Shown: positions 23,225 to 34,900 of the stretch, piece by piece
Numbering within the stretch: the first letter of the stretch is position 1
Layout of the letters: each line of letters starts with the position of its first letter
Origin: Camellia lanceoleosa
Lineage: Eukaryota > Streptophyta > Magnoliopsida > Ericales > Theaceae
Assembly (NCBI GenBank): GCA_025200525.1
Contig: CM045758.1
Location: 169,088,101-169,152,100 of the forward strand
Reading direction: 5' to 3'
DNA length: 64,000 nucleotides
The notes under the pieces: generated by a model
Seen by the model: only the letters and a program-made list of their open reading frames with translations
The model's database searches: none
Told to the model about the DNA's origin: nothing
Program-made: the position numbers and the translations under genes

Positions 23225-24084
23225 TTTCTTTCTCTCTCTCCCCTCTCTCTATCTAGCACAAAAATCACAACCTCATTTTATAATTAAAAACAAAACAAAA
23301 CAAAAACAAATTTTATTTTTTTATTTTAATAAAATACATATAATTTTTAATATATCAATTTAAGTTTTATAAAATTAATATTATTTAAAAATATCAACAA
23401 AATCTTTAAAATGAGACTAATATTTAACATATTTAATAAAAATTTAAATTAATAATTCCAAATATATATATATATATATAACTTACATAATTAAAATAAC
23501 TTGTATGATTTGAACATACCGTAATTAATAATTATTTAGAATTAATTTTTGAATAGAAAAATATTGTTTTTCTTTACTAAGAGAAAATGTAAAGACTAAT
23601 AAAAATAAAAATATTAACTCAAACTGTGCAAAAAAACAAAAGAATAATATTCAATTCACAAAAGTATTAACTTAAATCGTACAAATAAAAAATAATAATA
23701 AACTATACAAATAATAATTAAATCATACAAATATTAATTTGTATTTTTATTAACTCAAATCATATAATAAAAATAATACAAATTAATACAAAAAAAAAAT
23801 CACTAAAAATAACTAAAAAAATAGTCACATATACTTTAGCATTAAAATAGTTTCAAAAAATTAGGATATGAGAAATTCAATTCATCAAATTTAGTTGAAT
23901 TCTCTCTTCTATCTTTTTTAAAATAAAAACTAGTTTGTCAAAAAGATATCAATTTCTTATGATTCTAACTTTTTTTTGGAGGAAATAATTTTTAAAATTA
24001 ATAAATATTTTTTATAGTTATTTTTTCAAATAAAATATAAATTAGTTTGACAAAAAAAATATTAAAAAATAATTACAACTTCTG

Positions 24085-24375
24085 CATGGTGCAAGTTTAA
24101 TCTAATTCGATCTATGCTGTATGCAAGTTCAAGCTGTGTGGAGTGCAAGTCAAATCTGTGTAGGGATGCAAGTTACATCTGTGTGGAGTGCACGTCCAAC
24201 CTAATGGGTGCAAGTCTAACATGTGTGGAGTACAAATTCAATTTGTGCGGAATGCAAGTCTAACCTATGTGAGGTGTAAGTTGAACATATGAATGAATGC
24301 AAGTCCAATCTGCGTGAAATGTAAGTCACATCTATGCTGGGTGCAAATCCAACCTATACATGAGTGCAAGTCCAT
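24085..24375. repeat. Left tandem array, unit about 28 bp, about ten copies
   Basis: Each unit contains TGCAAGTCCAATCTGTGTG or a diverged form followed by a short AT- or G-rich linker (GGAG, GGGA). Copies differ by several bases. Confidence 0.8.
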
Positions 24376-24639
24376 TATTAAAATGATGAATTCTTTTATT
24401 TTTTCAATTTATTCACCAAATATTTGAATTCAACTAAACATGGTAATTTGAATTTCTCTTCTAAATTTTTTGTAACTATTTTAATGCTAATTTATTCAAT
24501 TTTTTTGGGGTTAATTTTGAGTGACCTCTTTTATTTGTATGATTTCAATTAATATTTGTATTAACTTTTATTGTATGATTTGAGTTAATAAAAATACAAA
24601 AAAATATTCTATGGTTTAATTATTTTATTTTTATGGCAC

Positions 24640-24895
24640 AGATCAAACTTGCACCGACAAACACGTTGGACTTACACCCATACACAAGTTAGACTTGCAC
24701 TCCGCATAGATGGAACTTACACCCTACATAAGTTGGACTTGAACCGATGCATAGGTTGGACTTGCACCTTAGATATGGGTTGAACTTACACCCATACATA
24801 TGTAACTTGCACCCCGCACAAATTTGACTTGCACCCTACACAGTTTGAACTTGCACTCCACACAAATTGAACTTACACGATGCACAGGTTGTAGT
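24640..24895. repeat. Right tandem array, inverted relative to the left one
   Basis: About nine units read ACTTGCAC or ACTTACAC followed by CCTACATAAGTTGG-like sequence. They are the reverse complement of the units at 24085-24375. Confidence 0.8.
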
Positions 24896-25725
24896 ATTTT
24901 TATAATTTTTTTGTCAAACTAATCTATATTTTATTTGAAAAATAAACATAAAAAAATGTTTATTAATTATAAAAAATATTTTTCTCACAAAAAAGATAGA
25001 ATCATATGAAATTGATATTTTTTTTACAAACTAGTTTTTATTTTTTGAAAAAAAAATAGATGAAAAAATTCAACTAAATATGATGAATTGAATTTCTAAT
25101 ATCCTAATTTTTAGAAACTATTTTTAATGCTAAAATATATGTGACTATTTTTGTAGTTATTTTTAGTGTACTTTTATTTTGTATTAATTTGTATTATTTT
25201 TATTGTATAATTTGAGTTAATAAAAATACAAAATAATATTTGCATGGTTCAATTATTATTATTTGTATGGTATAATTATTATAGTCTATTATTCTTTTTT
25301 ATTTGAGTCAATATTCATGTGGTTTGAAAATTACGGTATTCTTTATATATATATACAATTTGTGTTAATATTTTTATTTTATTAGTCTTTACGTTTTCTC
25401 TTAATGAATAAAAATAATATTTTCTTTTTAAAAAGTAATTCTAAATCATATTTATTTATACTAATTTCAAATCATACAAATCATTTTAATTATATAATTT
25501 TTTTTTATATTTTCTGAATTATTAATTTAAATTTTTATTAAATATTAGTCTCATTTTAAAGATTTTGTTGATATTTTTTGAATAATATTAATTTTATAAA
25601 AATTAAATTTATATATTAAAATTTATATGTATTTTATTAAAATAAAATAGAATAAATTTTATTTTATTTTTTAATTATAAAGTGAGGTGGGTGATGTGAT
25701 TTGTGTGCTAGGAGGAGAGAGCAAA

Positions 25726-27782
25726 ACGGAGCTGCTGCAAAGCTTTAATTAGAGCTTCTGGGTATAGCTCTAATGAGTTGTCCAGTAATAAAAAAAAAAA
25801 AAAAAAAAAAAAGGTAAAGTAAAAGACAAAAAAAAGGAGAAGAAAAAGATAAATTAAAGCTCTATTAAAAGTCTTTTTTTTGGAGGTCTAAATCATTTTT
25901 GGAGAGTAGAATTGTGATGTGTGTGATGTGTCTTGGTAGAGATTTGAGAGTTAAGGATCATGTTCTTGTAATATATTTTTCACTTGTCAATGTTGTTGAA
26001 ATTTTTAAACATATCCCAGTGATTTGTGGTTTACATCTTCTGAACACACTGTAAGATAATTCCCCCTTTATTTTTCATTGTTTCTTCGGAAAAACATTGG
26101 AGAGAGAGATACATATCAAAAGTCCGTAATTAAGCTAATCAAATGAAAAATAAATGAAATATTTTGAAACAAACAGAGCTTACATGAAGCTAGACAATTA
26201 AAATCTACCAATAGCTAAGAAAATCTAACAAGCACCAAGCTCAAATTTAATTTAAAAAGAGAAATAAATAATAAATAGTTATATAAATAAACAGCACAAA
26301 GATATCAAATTATTCTCCATAAAAATCGAATCCATAACCTTAATTAAAGAATGGGTTGGCTTTATTTCATTTTCACATTTCAACATAGGAGAATTTGAGG
26401 AGTTTATCACATGTCTTGTTTTGATAATCTCAACAGTTCATTTTTTATGACCCTCAATGTATATTATCTAGAACAAAATTAAGTCGATTCGATAATCATA
26501 ACATTTTTAATTTATCGTGTTTGTCTCTACAAAAATAGATGATCAATTTTCAGAAATATATTTGTTGTCTATTTTTTTAACACAAATGTTATAAACTGAA
26601 AAACTTACGATTATCGAATCAAATTAATTTTTTTCATAGATGATATACATTGAGAGTCTTATAAAATGAACGATTCGAATCATTGAAACGAGACTTATGA
26701 TAGACCTACGAACCTTTCAAATTCTCTTATATTAAAATTTGAATACGAAGAAAACTCAACACTTACAAAATAATATTCCACAACCACTAAGTCAAAATGT
26801 CAAACATTTTTATTCATAATTCGAGGTTTTTTTAAAACAAGAAAAAAGAATGTTCTGTAATGTCGTCATAGTATTCGTGTGTTGTTGTCACAATATCCGT
26901 GAACCCTAACTTAGAAATAATCGATTACCAATCAGATTTAGTCTAACCCATAAAAAAAAGACTCACTATCAAAACAATAAGAGAATCCAATCACATGTCA
27001 AAAAAAAAATTCAAATCAGTCGGAGTACGCTAATTACATTAGCCACTGGGCCAGCACCCCCGTGGTATTCATAAACCACGGTTGGTGAGTAAAATTTGCA
27101 CACATCTAACAAAAGTATAAAGTATTTAAAGGAAAAGAATATTTTAGCCATCACATCGTCCACCAACACCACCAACCCTTGTGTCGCAATTATGAAAATG
27201 ACTGAAGAAATTAAACGCATTTAACTCTTAAAATATCTAGCTTTTGGATCTGAAAACTTTGGTGTGCAAGTTGCTCACTCTGCTCTAAAGATTTGTATAT
27301 TTCTTCAAACTGGGTGGAAAAGTCAACACTTTCTCATGGCTTAATTGGCTATGAATGAGAATGATGAATGACACACTCACACTGGTTGGGTTGTGCCAAT
27401 AAATGTGGGTCCCCCGAGGGTGGCTGACAAAATAAATTTTTCTTCTTCACCTCATAGATCTCCTTCTTACATTGAAAGAACTAATTTTCAAAATAAAAAA
27501 TTAAATTAAATAAATATTTATCTACTTGTGGATAAGTGAACAAAATCACATTTTAACACTTTGTGATTGATTTTTTTTTTCTTTTGGTACAACAAGAAAT
27601 GAATTTTCCATCGTCAAAAAAAATAAAAAATAAATTTATTTAGATAAAATATATTTTCGACAAAAAATGTTGTCTCATTGCCACCACAGCCACCCCCAAC
27701 CACCACCAACACTTCCATCTCCACTACTGTCACCACCATTAACCCAACTACTAGATTAGTTTTAAAATCATGACCTAACATA
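25726..27782. other. Non-coding DNA with an A-run and a hairpin
   Basis: An A-run of about 22 bases lies at 25791-25812. The hairpin at 26375-26745 is listed separately. CCACCA-type short repeats occur at about 27675-27740. No supported gene is seen. Confidence 0.55.
26375..26745. repeat. 370-bp hairpin, probable MITE
   Basis: The left half, from TTCAACATAGGAGAATTTGA through GTTCATTTTTTATGACCCTC and CAATGTATATTATCTA to GATTCGATAATC, is matched in inverted orientation by the right half ending CAAATTCTCTTATATT. The centre is near 26560. It is non-coding, and no target duplication could be fixed. Confidence 0.7.
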
Positions 27783-27791
27783 AAAAAAATA

Positions 27792-28074
27792 GGGCAAATT
27801 ACAAATAAAACCCCAAGGTGCAGCGTGTTTTGCAAATTAAATCCCAAGTTTTTAATTTTGACAATTAGAATCCCGTAATTCATTCCTTGTAACAATGTAA
27901 GCCCTTCGTCCATCTCCGTTTCATGAAGCAATGCAAAAAGCTATTTTTGGTCCCTAAACCAACCCAAAACAATGTCGGTCCTTATTTAACCCATATAAAA
28001 GCTCCTAAAATCCTGAATTTCACCAATTAGGGCTACAATTTGCCTTAATTTCTTCGATTTCGTCAATTTAGGGC
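27792..28074. repeat. Left terminal inverted repeat of the MULE
   Basis: It pairs with 31054-31326. Conserved blocks include GCGTGTTTTGCAAATTAAA, TTTTGACAATTAGAAT, CCGTAATTCATTCC and CCTGAATTTCACCAATTA. Differences between the two repeats are mostly single-base changes, so the insertion is not recent. Confidence 0.95.
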
Positions 28075-28519
28075 AAAGGGGTTGTTGCGATTTGGAAGAA
28101 AATTTGGACCATAGTTTAAAGCACTGCTGGTTACTATTATTTGAAGTGTTGGTAAGTGATTTATACGATTTGTTTTGTTTCTTTCTTCTTGTAATTTGTA
28201 TATGAAGTTTTGTTTTTTCTTTTTCTGATTCTGTGAATAAAGTAATGGCAAACTCTGCGTTTGTATCTTACTTTATTGTATGGGTATGTGGGTGTTGGTT
28301 ACTTTAATATCTTGGATGCTTTATGAATTTTTTTTATCTCCATTGATGGACCATTGCATTAATTGAGTGGTTGGACCATTGCATTGACTAAGTGATGGAC
28401 TACTGATTTATCAAATTTTTTATCTCCATTTTTGGTCCCATGCCACTTGTTCAGTCCACTGATTTTTGATGCATTTTTTTGTTTGTTTGTGATATATTTA
28501 TTTATTTGTGAATGCAGCA

Positions 28520-29663
28520 ATGGATGATATAAATATGAAATTAGTTTTACATCATAGTGGGTATTTTATAGATAGTGATGGTGGGCCTAGGAGTTACTTT
28601 GGGGGTAAAGTACATGTGTTTGATACTGTTAATGTTGATACATTTTTTGTGCCTGAGTTGATATATATGGTGAAGAAGTTGGGGATATGTGATTACAAAC
28701 AGTTTTTTTTATAGGATTCTTGCAGAAGATCTGGTTAGTGGGTTAAGAAGATTGAATCTTGACCAAGATGTTTTAGAAATGTTTCAATATCTCGCTATAC
28801 AAACACATTAGAATTATTTGTTGAGCATCATGTGCCACACAATGTAGACACCCCTCACCGTATTTTGTTCCTTACTGATGTCCATGTAAATGATGATGAA
28901 AATGCTTAACATCCTCAGTCTCATGACTATGAAGATGAAGCAAACAGTGAAGATGAGGAAAATGATGATTCATCAGACAGTGAAATCAAATGGGATCTAA
29001 CTGGAATCCCTTGTTCTTATGCTGTGGCTGCTATTTTCGTTCAAAAAGAGAGAGTTGAGGATTATGTGCATGTGGCTTTCAAAAAAGAGACCTACTTGAG
29101 AACTTATGAGGCACTGATAAATCCACTTAATGGCCAAGATTAGTGGCCTAAGACAGGTTGTGAGCCTTTACTTCCTCCTAAGTTGAAAAGGCCAACTGGT
29201 AGGCCTCAAAAGCAGAGAATTAGAGACCTAGATAAGCCTCAGAACCCATTCAAGTTGCAGAGGAAGTGTACCAGCCTAAAATGCTCCAAGTGTGGTGTAC
29301 ATGGTCATAATCAAAGAACATGCAAGGGGCCTGTCAAGGGTAAAAAGGATGGAGCTGCAAGTTCATCAAAGAATGTAAGTAATGTATTGGTATGCTCTAC
29401 TTGTAATTGATCTCTATATAGGCTCAAACTGTGGTTTAACAATTTTTTGTTAACAGGTGAGGACTCGACAAACTTTCATGGGATTCAGATCAAATGCAAT
29501 ATTTGGAGAAGCATCAACTGGTGGACAACATGGACAACAGTAGCAACCACCACAAAGGGCATCAACAAGGAGGACATCAACACCAGCAGCAACCATGAGA
29601 AGGGATGAAGTTGAACAGGTCTTAGGTAGTCAGGCTAGTGTAAATAGAGACATAGTGAACTGA
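28520..29663 (+). pseudogene. MULE transposase remnant lacking the catalytic domain
   Basis: The start is an ATG after an AATGCAG acceptor. The first part (LHHSGYFIDSDGGPRSYFGG, VDTFFVPELIYMVKKLG) is the N-terminal domain common to plant MuDR-like transposases. A one-base shift in a T-run at about 28708 and further small lesions follow. After an acidic stretch (NSEDEENDDSSDSE) the frame jumps straight to the SWIM motif (KWDLTGIPCSYAVAAI) near 28990 and then to a proline/basic segment and an intact zinc knuckle, CSKCGVHGHNQRTCKG. The whole MULE catalytic domain is missing. In the SWIM motif the usual His reads Tyr. A GT-AG intron at 29375-29456 precedes a last exon ending at TGA 29661-29663. 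It is not functional. Confidence 0.9.
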
Positions 29664-29739
29664 ATGTTGTAATTATGAATTGATTTTTATTTTTTGTAAT
29701 GGGCATGAGACCTGAAGACAGATTATGGATGGTGAACTG

Positions 29740-30060
29740 CTTCTTTTTGTAATGGTGAAAGATGTATATTGGTTTGGAGCAATATATGGATGGTTATTAT
29801 ACATGGTTGACATCAATGATATACCTAATTGGATGGTTATCATATATGCTTGGAATGTGCTGTATATTGGTTTGGAGCAGGTTGAACAATGCTTACTAAT
29901 CTGTTTTTGACATGCTTGGTTTTTTACATGCTTGGAGCAAGTTGAATAGGTGGAACAGGTTGAAAATTAAATGGTTATTATACATGCTTAAATTGTGTTG
30001 TCTATTGGTTTGAAACAGGTTCAACAATGGCTTTTAATTTGTTTTTTACAAGCTTGTAAT
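29740..30060. repeat. Diverged direct repeats downstream of the transposase remnant
   Basis: Segments at about 29868-29925 and 30000-30055 match (ATTGGTTTG.A.CAGGTT, AACAATG..T, ATCTGTTTTT.ACA.GCTT). A shorter third copy lies near 29765. They are inside the MULE. Confidence 0.6.
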
Positions 30061-30228
30061 ATGTTTTCCCTTCACTTGGACATTTTGTCAAACACATTCA
30101 GAGCATTGGCTTTGCAAATACATCAAATTTATTACAAAGTGTATACAACCAAACAAACATTACTACAATCCAAACACACATTACAAACAAAACAAGGATT
30201 TATCATTTCTTTCAAAATTTAACATTAA

Positions 30229-30457
30229 GGCCTCGTTTGGGAGCAGGTTAATTTAGTAACTTTTTGGCTATTTGGCTAAAATATGAACTAAAAATAACTA
30301 GTATGTTTGGGATGACTTTTTGGCTTTTTACGAAAAGATGTGCAAAAAGTAGAGAGAAAAGAGAATCTTTGACTTTTTGGTATGGGTTGTTGACTTTTTG
30401 GCTAATTTAGTAACTTTTTGACTTTTTGACTAAAAATGAGGGTTCCCAAACGAGGCC
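30229..30457. mobile_element. Tourist-like MITE (PIF/Harbinger type) nested in the MULE
   Basis: Terminal inverted repeats GGCCTCGTTTGGGA and TCCCAAACGAGGCC are separated by 201 bp rich in CTTTTTGGCT. The 3-bp duplication TAA (30226-30228 and 30458-30460) fits PIF/Harbinger MITEs. It is non-coding and sits between the two MULE genes. Confidence 0.93.
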
Positions 30458-30610
30458 TAAGTTCACAGTGGCAAGTGCATAGTTGCATTACATTTCCTAA
30501 ACCAGAAATGCTAACTACCTAGCTAACTAACTAACCTACATTCCCTAACTGCTCACTATTAACATTCCAATTCCAATCACTGCAACAATCAATCCACCAA
30601 CAATCCATTT

Positions 30611-30998
30611 CTATCTACGGCGATAAGTTTGAACATCCTCCTTCAATCTTACAATCTCAGTTACCATTTCCTCTAGGCTTGCAACCTTGTCTACTAACTT
30701 CGACAACACTTGTCTACCACGAGGACAAGTGGGTGGATCATACCAATAGAAGAAGCCATAAGCCCAGTTTTTCTGAAAAAAAAAAATAATTAAATTAAAT
30801 AAAATAAATAAAGTACAAAAATTACAAATTTCATATTATTTACGGGACTGGGAAATTTACTCTATAATTTGGACAACCAAAAAACCTCCTAGCTGGGTTC
30901 GCATGGATCCATGAAGTTCGGATTCTTGCTCTCATTCCACAACTGCAACGAGCTAATTCACCTCAATTGTTTCCACCCCAGCTGTTTTGTTCACTCAT
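30611..30998 (-). pseudogene. GRF-type zinc-finger protein gene inside the MULE
   Basis: Two exons, 30998-30861 and 30772-30611, are joined by a GT-AG intron and give about 99 codons. The first has CSCGMRARIRTSW and RRFFGCPNY; the second has NWAYGFFYWYDPPTCP and a leucine-rich helical tail (LSKLVDKVASLEEMVTEIVR) ending at TAG. This is the plant zf-GRF layout, C-x-C-G ... F-x-x-C ... C-x-F-F-x-W-x-D, except that the third Cys position reads Tyr (YGFFYW). A TGA at codon 12 also interrupts it. GRF fingers bind nucleic acid in other proteins; the role of these small plant versions is unclear. Its position between the inverted repeats, convergent with the transposase, shows that it travels with the element. 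Confidence 0.82.
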
Positions 30999-31053
30999 AT
31001 TTCGTAATGGCTGAATTGAAGCTTCGTTCAGCAATAGATTCGTCGTTCGTATT

Positions 31054-31326
31054 GCCCTAAATCAAAGAAATTGAGGCAAATTGTAGCCTTAATTGGTGAA
31101 ATTCAGGATTTGAGGACTTTTATATGAGTCATAAAGAACGACATCGTTTTGGGTTAATTTGGGCGCCAAAAATGACTTTTTCCATTACTTCATGACACGA
31201 AAATAGACGGGAAGAGCTTACATTGTGACACGGAATGAATTACGGAATTCTAATTGTCAAAATTTAAAACCTAGAGTTTAATTTGCAAAACACGCTAAAC
31301 CTTGGAATTTTATTTATAATTTGCCC
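31054..31326. repeat. Right terminal inverted repeat of the MULE
   Basis: Inverted partner of the left repeat, ending CAATTTGCCC-like at 31326 directly before the AAAAAAATA duplication. Confidence 0.95.
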
Positions 31327-31335
31327 AAAAAAATA

Positions 31336-31951
31336 TTTTCTTTACAAAACATACTGAAAAAATAATAATAATAATCTAAAAATGTTTTCCAGCCAAAGAA
31401 ACTGACGTAAGGAAAAGTGGATAAAAAGGCATTAAAATTCCCAATTTTTGGACATTATTCTCATCTTTAACAATAACCCAGTGACTTTGACACAAATTTT
31501 TTAAAAAAATAAATAAGAATCAGAAAAGTGGAAGGTGTAACAAGAAATTTCAGTAAGATATTGTCATATATAAATTAGTCACAAATACTTTACTCTTTTC
31601 TGCTATGCCAAAAATTAAAAGAAAAAAAAAAAAAAAAACTAAATGGAAACCAAATAACTCTGGTGTCTTCACAATACTCCACAAAATCCCGCCATACAGG
31701 AGGTCTTCATCTCTTGCATTTGATGTTTTTCATTTCCTATCGTATTATAGTTCTTTACAATAATCTCAACAGTGTTTAATATATAAAGTTTGTTGTTACA
31801 AAAAGAATATATATGAATTACAGTGACTTCCTCCATCTCTGCTTCCCCCAGTCTCTGGCCAAAGAGCCAAATATTGTTGCCAGTGGATCACGGTTGCTAG
31901 ATAGTTCTTCTCCCTACAGCGAAAGTATTTCCTTCACAATTGTTACCGCTG
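31336..31951. other. 3' flank and 3' UTR region of the golgin gene
   Basis: AT-rich DNA between the MULE and the stop codon of the golgin gene. The 3' UTR of the minus-strand gene probably extends from 31951 down to about 31700. No clear poly(A) signal could be fixed. Confidence 0.5.
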
Positions 31952-34900
31952 TCAAGAAAATGTAAATCTAGAGAAAAGCGAGCGGCTAGATCCTGAAGCA
32001 TCACTTGCTGGGCTCGGTGGAACATCTGTTGAATTGCGGTAGGCTTGTTGACACTTCTGAATCTGCATTTCCAAATTCAATGCCAGTGGCTTTAGCAGAT
32101 AGTTACAGCATCTGTGTGTTGTGGATGGGTTTGGAAGGAACGCAACCGAAGATTGTTCGAAGACATTGAGTTACCTTCGTTTCGTTTGAAACAATCCATG
32201 CTCTGTTTCTTTTCTTCTTTTATTGGTTGAGACAGGATTCTCCCTTTCGGGTTGTCTTTTGTGCAGTTTATAGATGTGTGATATATAAGTGTGGTTAAGC
32301 ATTTTTGATAGTTTATATTAATCTTTTGATTATAAAAAATAAATGAATTAACATTGTTCAAGGTTGTACCTCTGATTTAAACAAGACCATGTTTGTTTTA
32401 CGGGATATGAAAGTGGGATTATAAATCCCTGGACTAATTGCCCCTGGAGTATCAATCACTTCTAACTGTTTGGTTTGGCCTGGATTAATGCTTGGGGTAC
32501 TCATCCAATAGTCCAAACTTGACGGTTAAACATATCGAACAATACCTAAATGATGGAGGGAAATGAATGATCAGGAAGGTTTTAGGACATCTACTCTTAT
32601 CTAACTACGATCAATTTTCAATTTAAGTGCCTAGTTACTAGGAAAATCGTTTCCAAGCTTCTAGACACAATCTCCCAACAACTAATATGGCACCCAATAT
32701 GGTAAGTTTGTTTTCAAGGCAAAAAGGGACATGACTACATGAGAAATTACAAAGAGACTGACAAACAAATGGGCTGTTTTCTTTTTTCTTTTTTTGGTAA
32801 ATAACAAATGGGCAAATGGTCACAATGCTTCTCTCATAAACTATAATGACCTGATTGAACAGTTAAGAACTTATTAATCATAAGTTTAGATTTGCAACAG
32901 TATTGACGCATCAAGGGAAAATAGGAAATTCACCTCGTCGGGACTGAATTGAAGAAGCATTCCAACCACAGGTAGCAGAGCCTCCACTTCACCTGTTTAC
33001 AGAAAGTCCAACAGCATAAAATTATTTCAAAAATAAAAGAGGAGAGATTTCATCAAATTAAATTTTATTTTTTTATTTTTAATGCAAGATGACATTCTTT
33101 GACATAAGGGTGAATAGAAATAAAAAAAATTGGCTTCTAATTCAGTCATATATGTTTGGTAATACTTAAAAAAAATAAAAATAAATAAAAATAAAATAGA
33201 GTTGATTTTAGCTTAGGAGATGCATTGAAACCCCAGCTTTAAAAATTAAAAATAATCTTTTTGAGCTTTTTAAGCTGAAAAAGCAAATAAACTGTGGAAA
33301 CCTGTAAAGTAGAACCAAACACCTTTTGAAGTATAATTGCTTAAGCATGTGATTTCAAATTTTAAGCTAAATAAGCTGCAAATAAGTGGAACCAAACGGT
33401 AAGATTCATAGTGTACCTGTTTGAAGAAGTTTTAGGATTACATTTTTAAGATATGTCATATCTACCCCTTCCCTCTTTTTCATTCTCTCCATGTTCCGGA
33501 GCTCTTCCTTCAGCATGGCTTCCTACAGTCGTTATAGTCAAAAGTCAAGTCAATTAGTAAAAGGAAAACCAGGAGGACAAATTGAAGTGCACTCGGATCA
33601 CAGTCTCCATCAAAAGTCAAAATGCACACCAAGACACGCATACATGCACACATGAAATAAAAATTCCCATAAAACAACAATAATGACTGGAAGTATGCTT
33701 AATGGTTGCATTGTGAAACAAAGAGTCACATAGTTTGCATTTAGGATGATACCTTCATGTCTAACAATATTTGCAAACTCTAGTATAAAAAATGATATTT
33801 GTGATAAGAATTAAATAGATAACAAACAGAATCCAATTCTGGACAACACACAACCTTCTATCATGGTAACCTATCAGATTTTCACCACATCCCTTCCCAC
33901 TCACATAACCTATTTATCAAATCATCAATATAGTTATTCATTCATTCTTCTTTAAAATGGATGAAAGATAATTAAATAAAATCAGATTAAAAAAAATAAT
34001 TGGTAACAATTCGCTAAAGTAAATAAAAACTGGTTAAAGCATCCTGCTACTGCTAGGCACCCATGTAAAGTTAAAAGACTGCTTAAAAATGAAAAGTATA
34101 TGGAACATCTATCACAGAATTATGTTTTGAGAGTGCTTCAGGTAAAATAAACAGGCAAAAATGCAAAGAAACTCAGATTTGTAGATACCTGTTGGCTGTG
34201 GAGACGATTTTCTCGTTCAAGCTCCTCAATTTCCTCCTGAATTGAAGTACATCAAAATCTGTACTCTTGAAATTAAATTAAAAAACTAAAAAAGGGAAGT
34301 AGTTTACCTGAAGTGCAAGAATGTGCCGCTGAGATTGCGACAGCTCTTCCTCCCTTTGAGCTTGTTGTCTTGCCAAAATCTGAAAACCAGAAGGTGAAAA
34401 AGAATAAAAAGACCATGACTACTTGGTGTTTTCTTGGCCGTAAGTGTCTATCTGAGCATAGAGAACATTTTGATTTAAAAGAACAAAACCCAGAGAGAAT
34501 ATATAAATGGAACTTCTCATAATATGCAGCTTTAGCAAAGAACTAAAACAGCTAGGTAATTGCAACTTTAATGGGTTCATGATAGTCAACAAAAGAGATG
34601 TCCATCCAATTGCACTGTGTTCACTCAAATTTGTGTCCCTTTATGATTTTCTATTCTTCCCCACACAAACACCAAACCCCCCCCCCCCCCCCCACAAACA
34701 AATAATTCCCTCTTTAGATCATTCTCAATTTATCCATTAAATATGATTACAAAAATAATTCCTATGCCTTCATTCACACCTTGCAGGAATTCCATTCCCT
34801 TATACATGGCCGGTGACCCAAAACCATGATATTACTAAGTTTCTGGCTAATTTGAGGTTTTGACATTCTGTAACTAAAAAACTTAAGTGACTTAGATCAA

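Larger units (their letters stand above)
23225..25725. repeat. 2.5 kb imperfect palindrome (foldback-like element)
   Basis: The outer arms pair: CTAGCACAAAAATCACA and ATTTTATAATTAAAA at about 23250-23290 face AATTATAAAGTGAGG and TGATTTGTGTGCTAG at about 25675-25712. Pairing continues inward through AAATGAGACTAATATTTAA (about 23410) against the complement at about 25540, and TAGTTTGTCAAAAAGATATC (about 23932) against its complement at about 25015. Inside lie two inverted tandem arrays and a spacer at about 24390-24630 that is a direct copy of part of the right arm. Long inverted repeats with internal tandem repeats are characteristic of foldback-type elements. No target duplication was found and no protein is encoded. 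Confidence 0.8.
27792..31326 (+). mobile_element. MULE with long terminal inverted repeats, internally deleted
   Basis: Terminal inverted repeats of about 283 bp (27792-28074) and 273 bp (31054-31326) start GGGCAAATTA and stay aligned almost base for base. A perfect 9-bp duplication, AAAAAAATA, stands at 27783-27791 and 31327-31335. Inside are a transposase remnant on the plus strand, a GRF zinc-finger gene on the minus strand and a nested MITE. About 3.5 kb in total. Confidence 0.96.

Noticed and set aside
24085..24895. CRISPR-like array
   Set aside because: The repeats are diverged, directly adjoining without unique spacers, and lie in a plant-type palindrome with no cas genes.
27011..27220. 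Minus-strand frame in the spacer before the second MULE
   Set aside because: Short, with no recognisable motif, no splice context and no codon pattern different from neighbouring non-coding DNA.
32380..32560. Possible small inverted element in the last golgin intron
   Set aside because: Only short TTTGG/CCAAA matches can pair, and no target duplication is visible.
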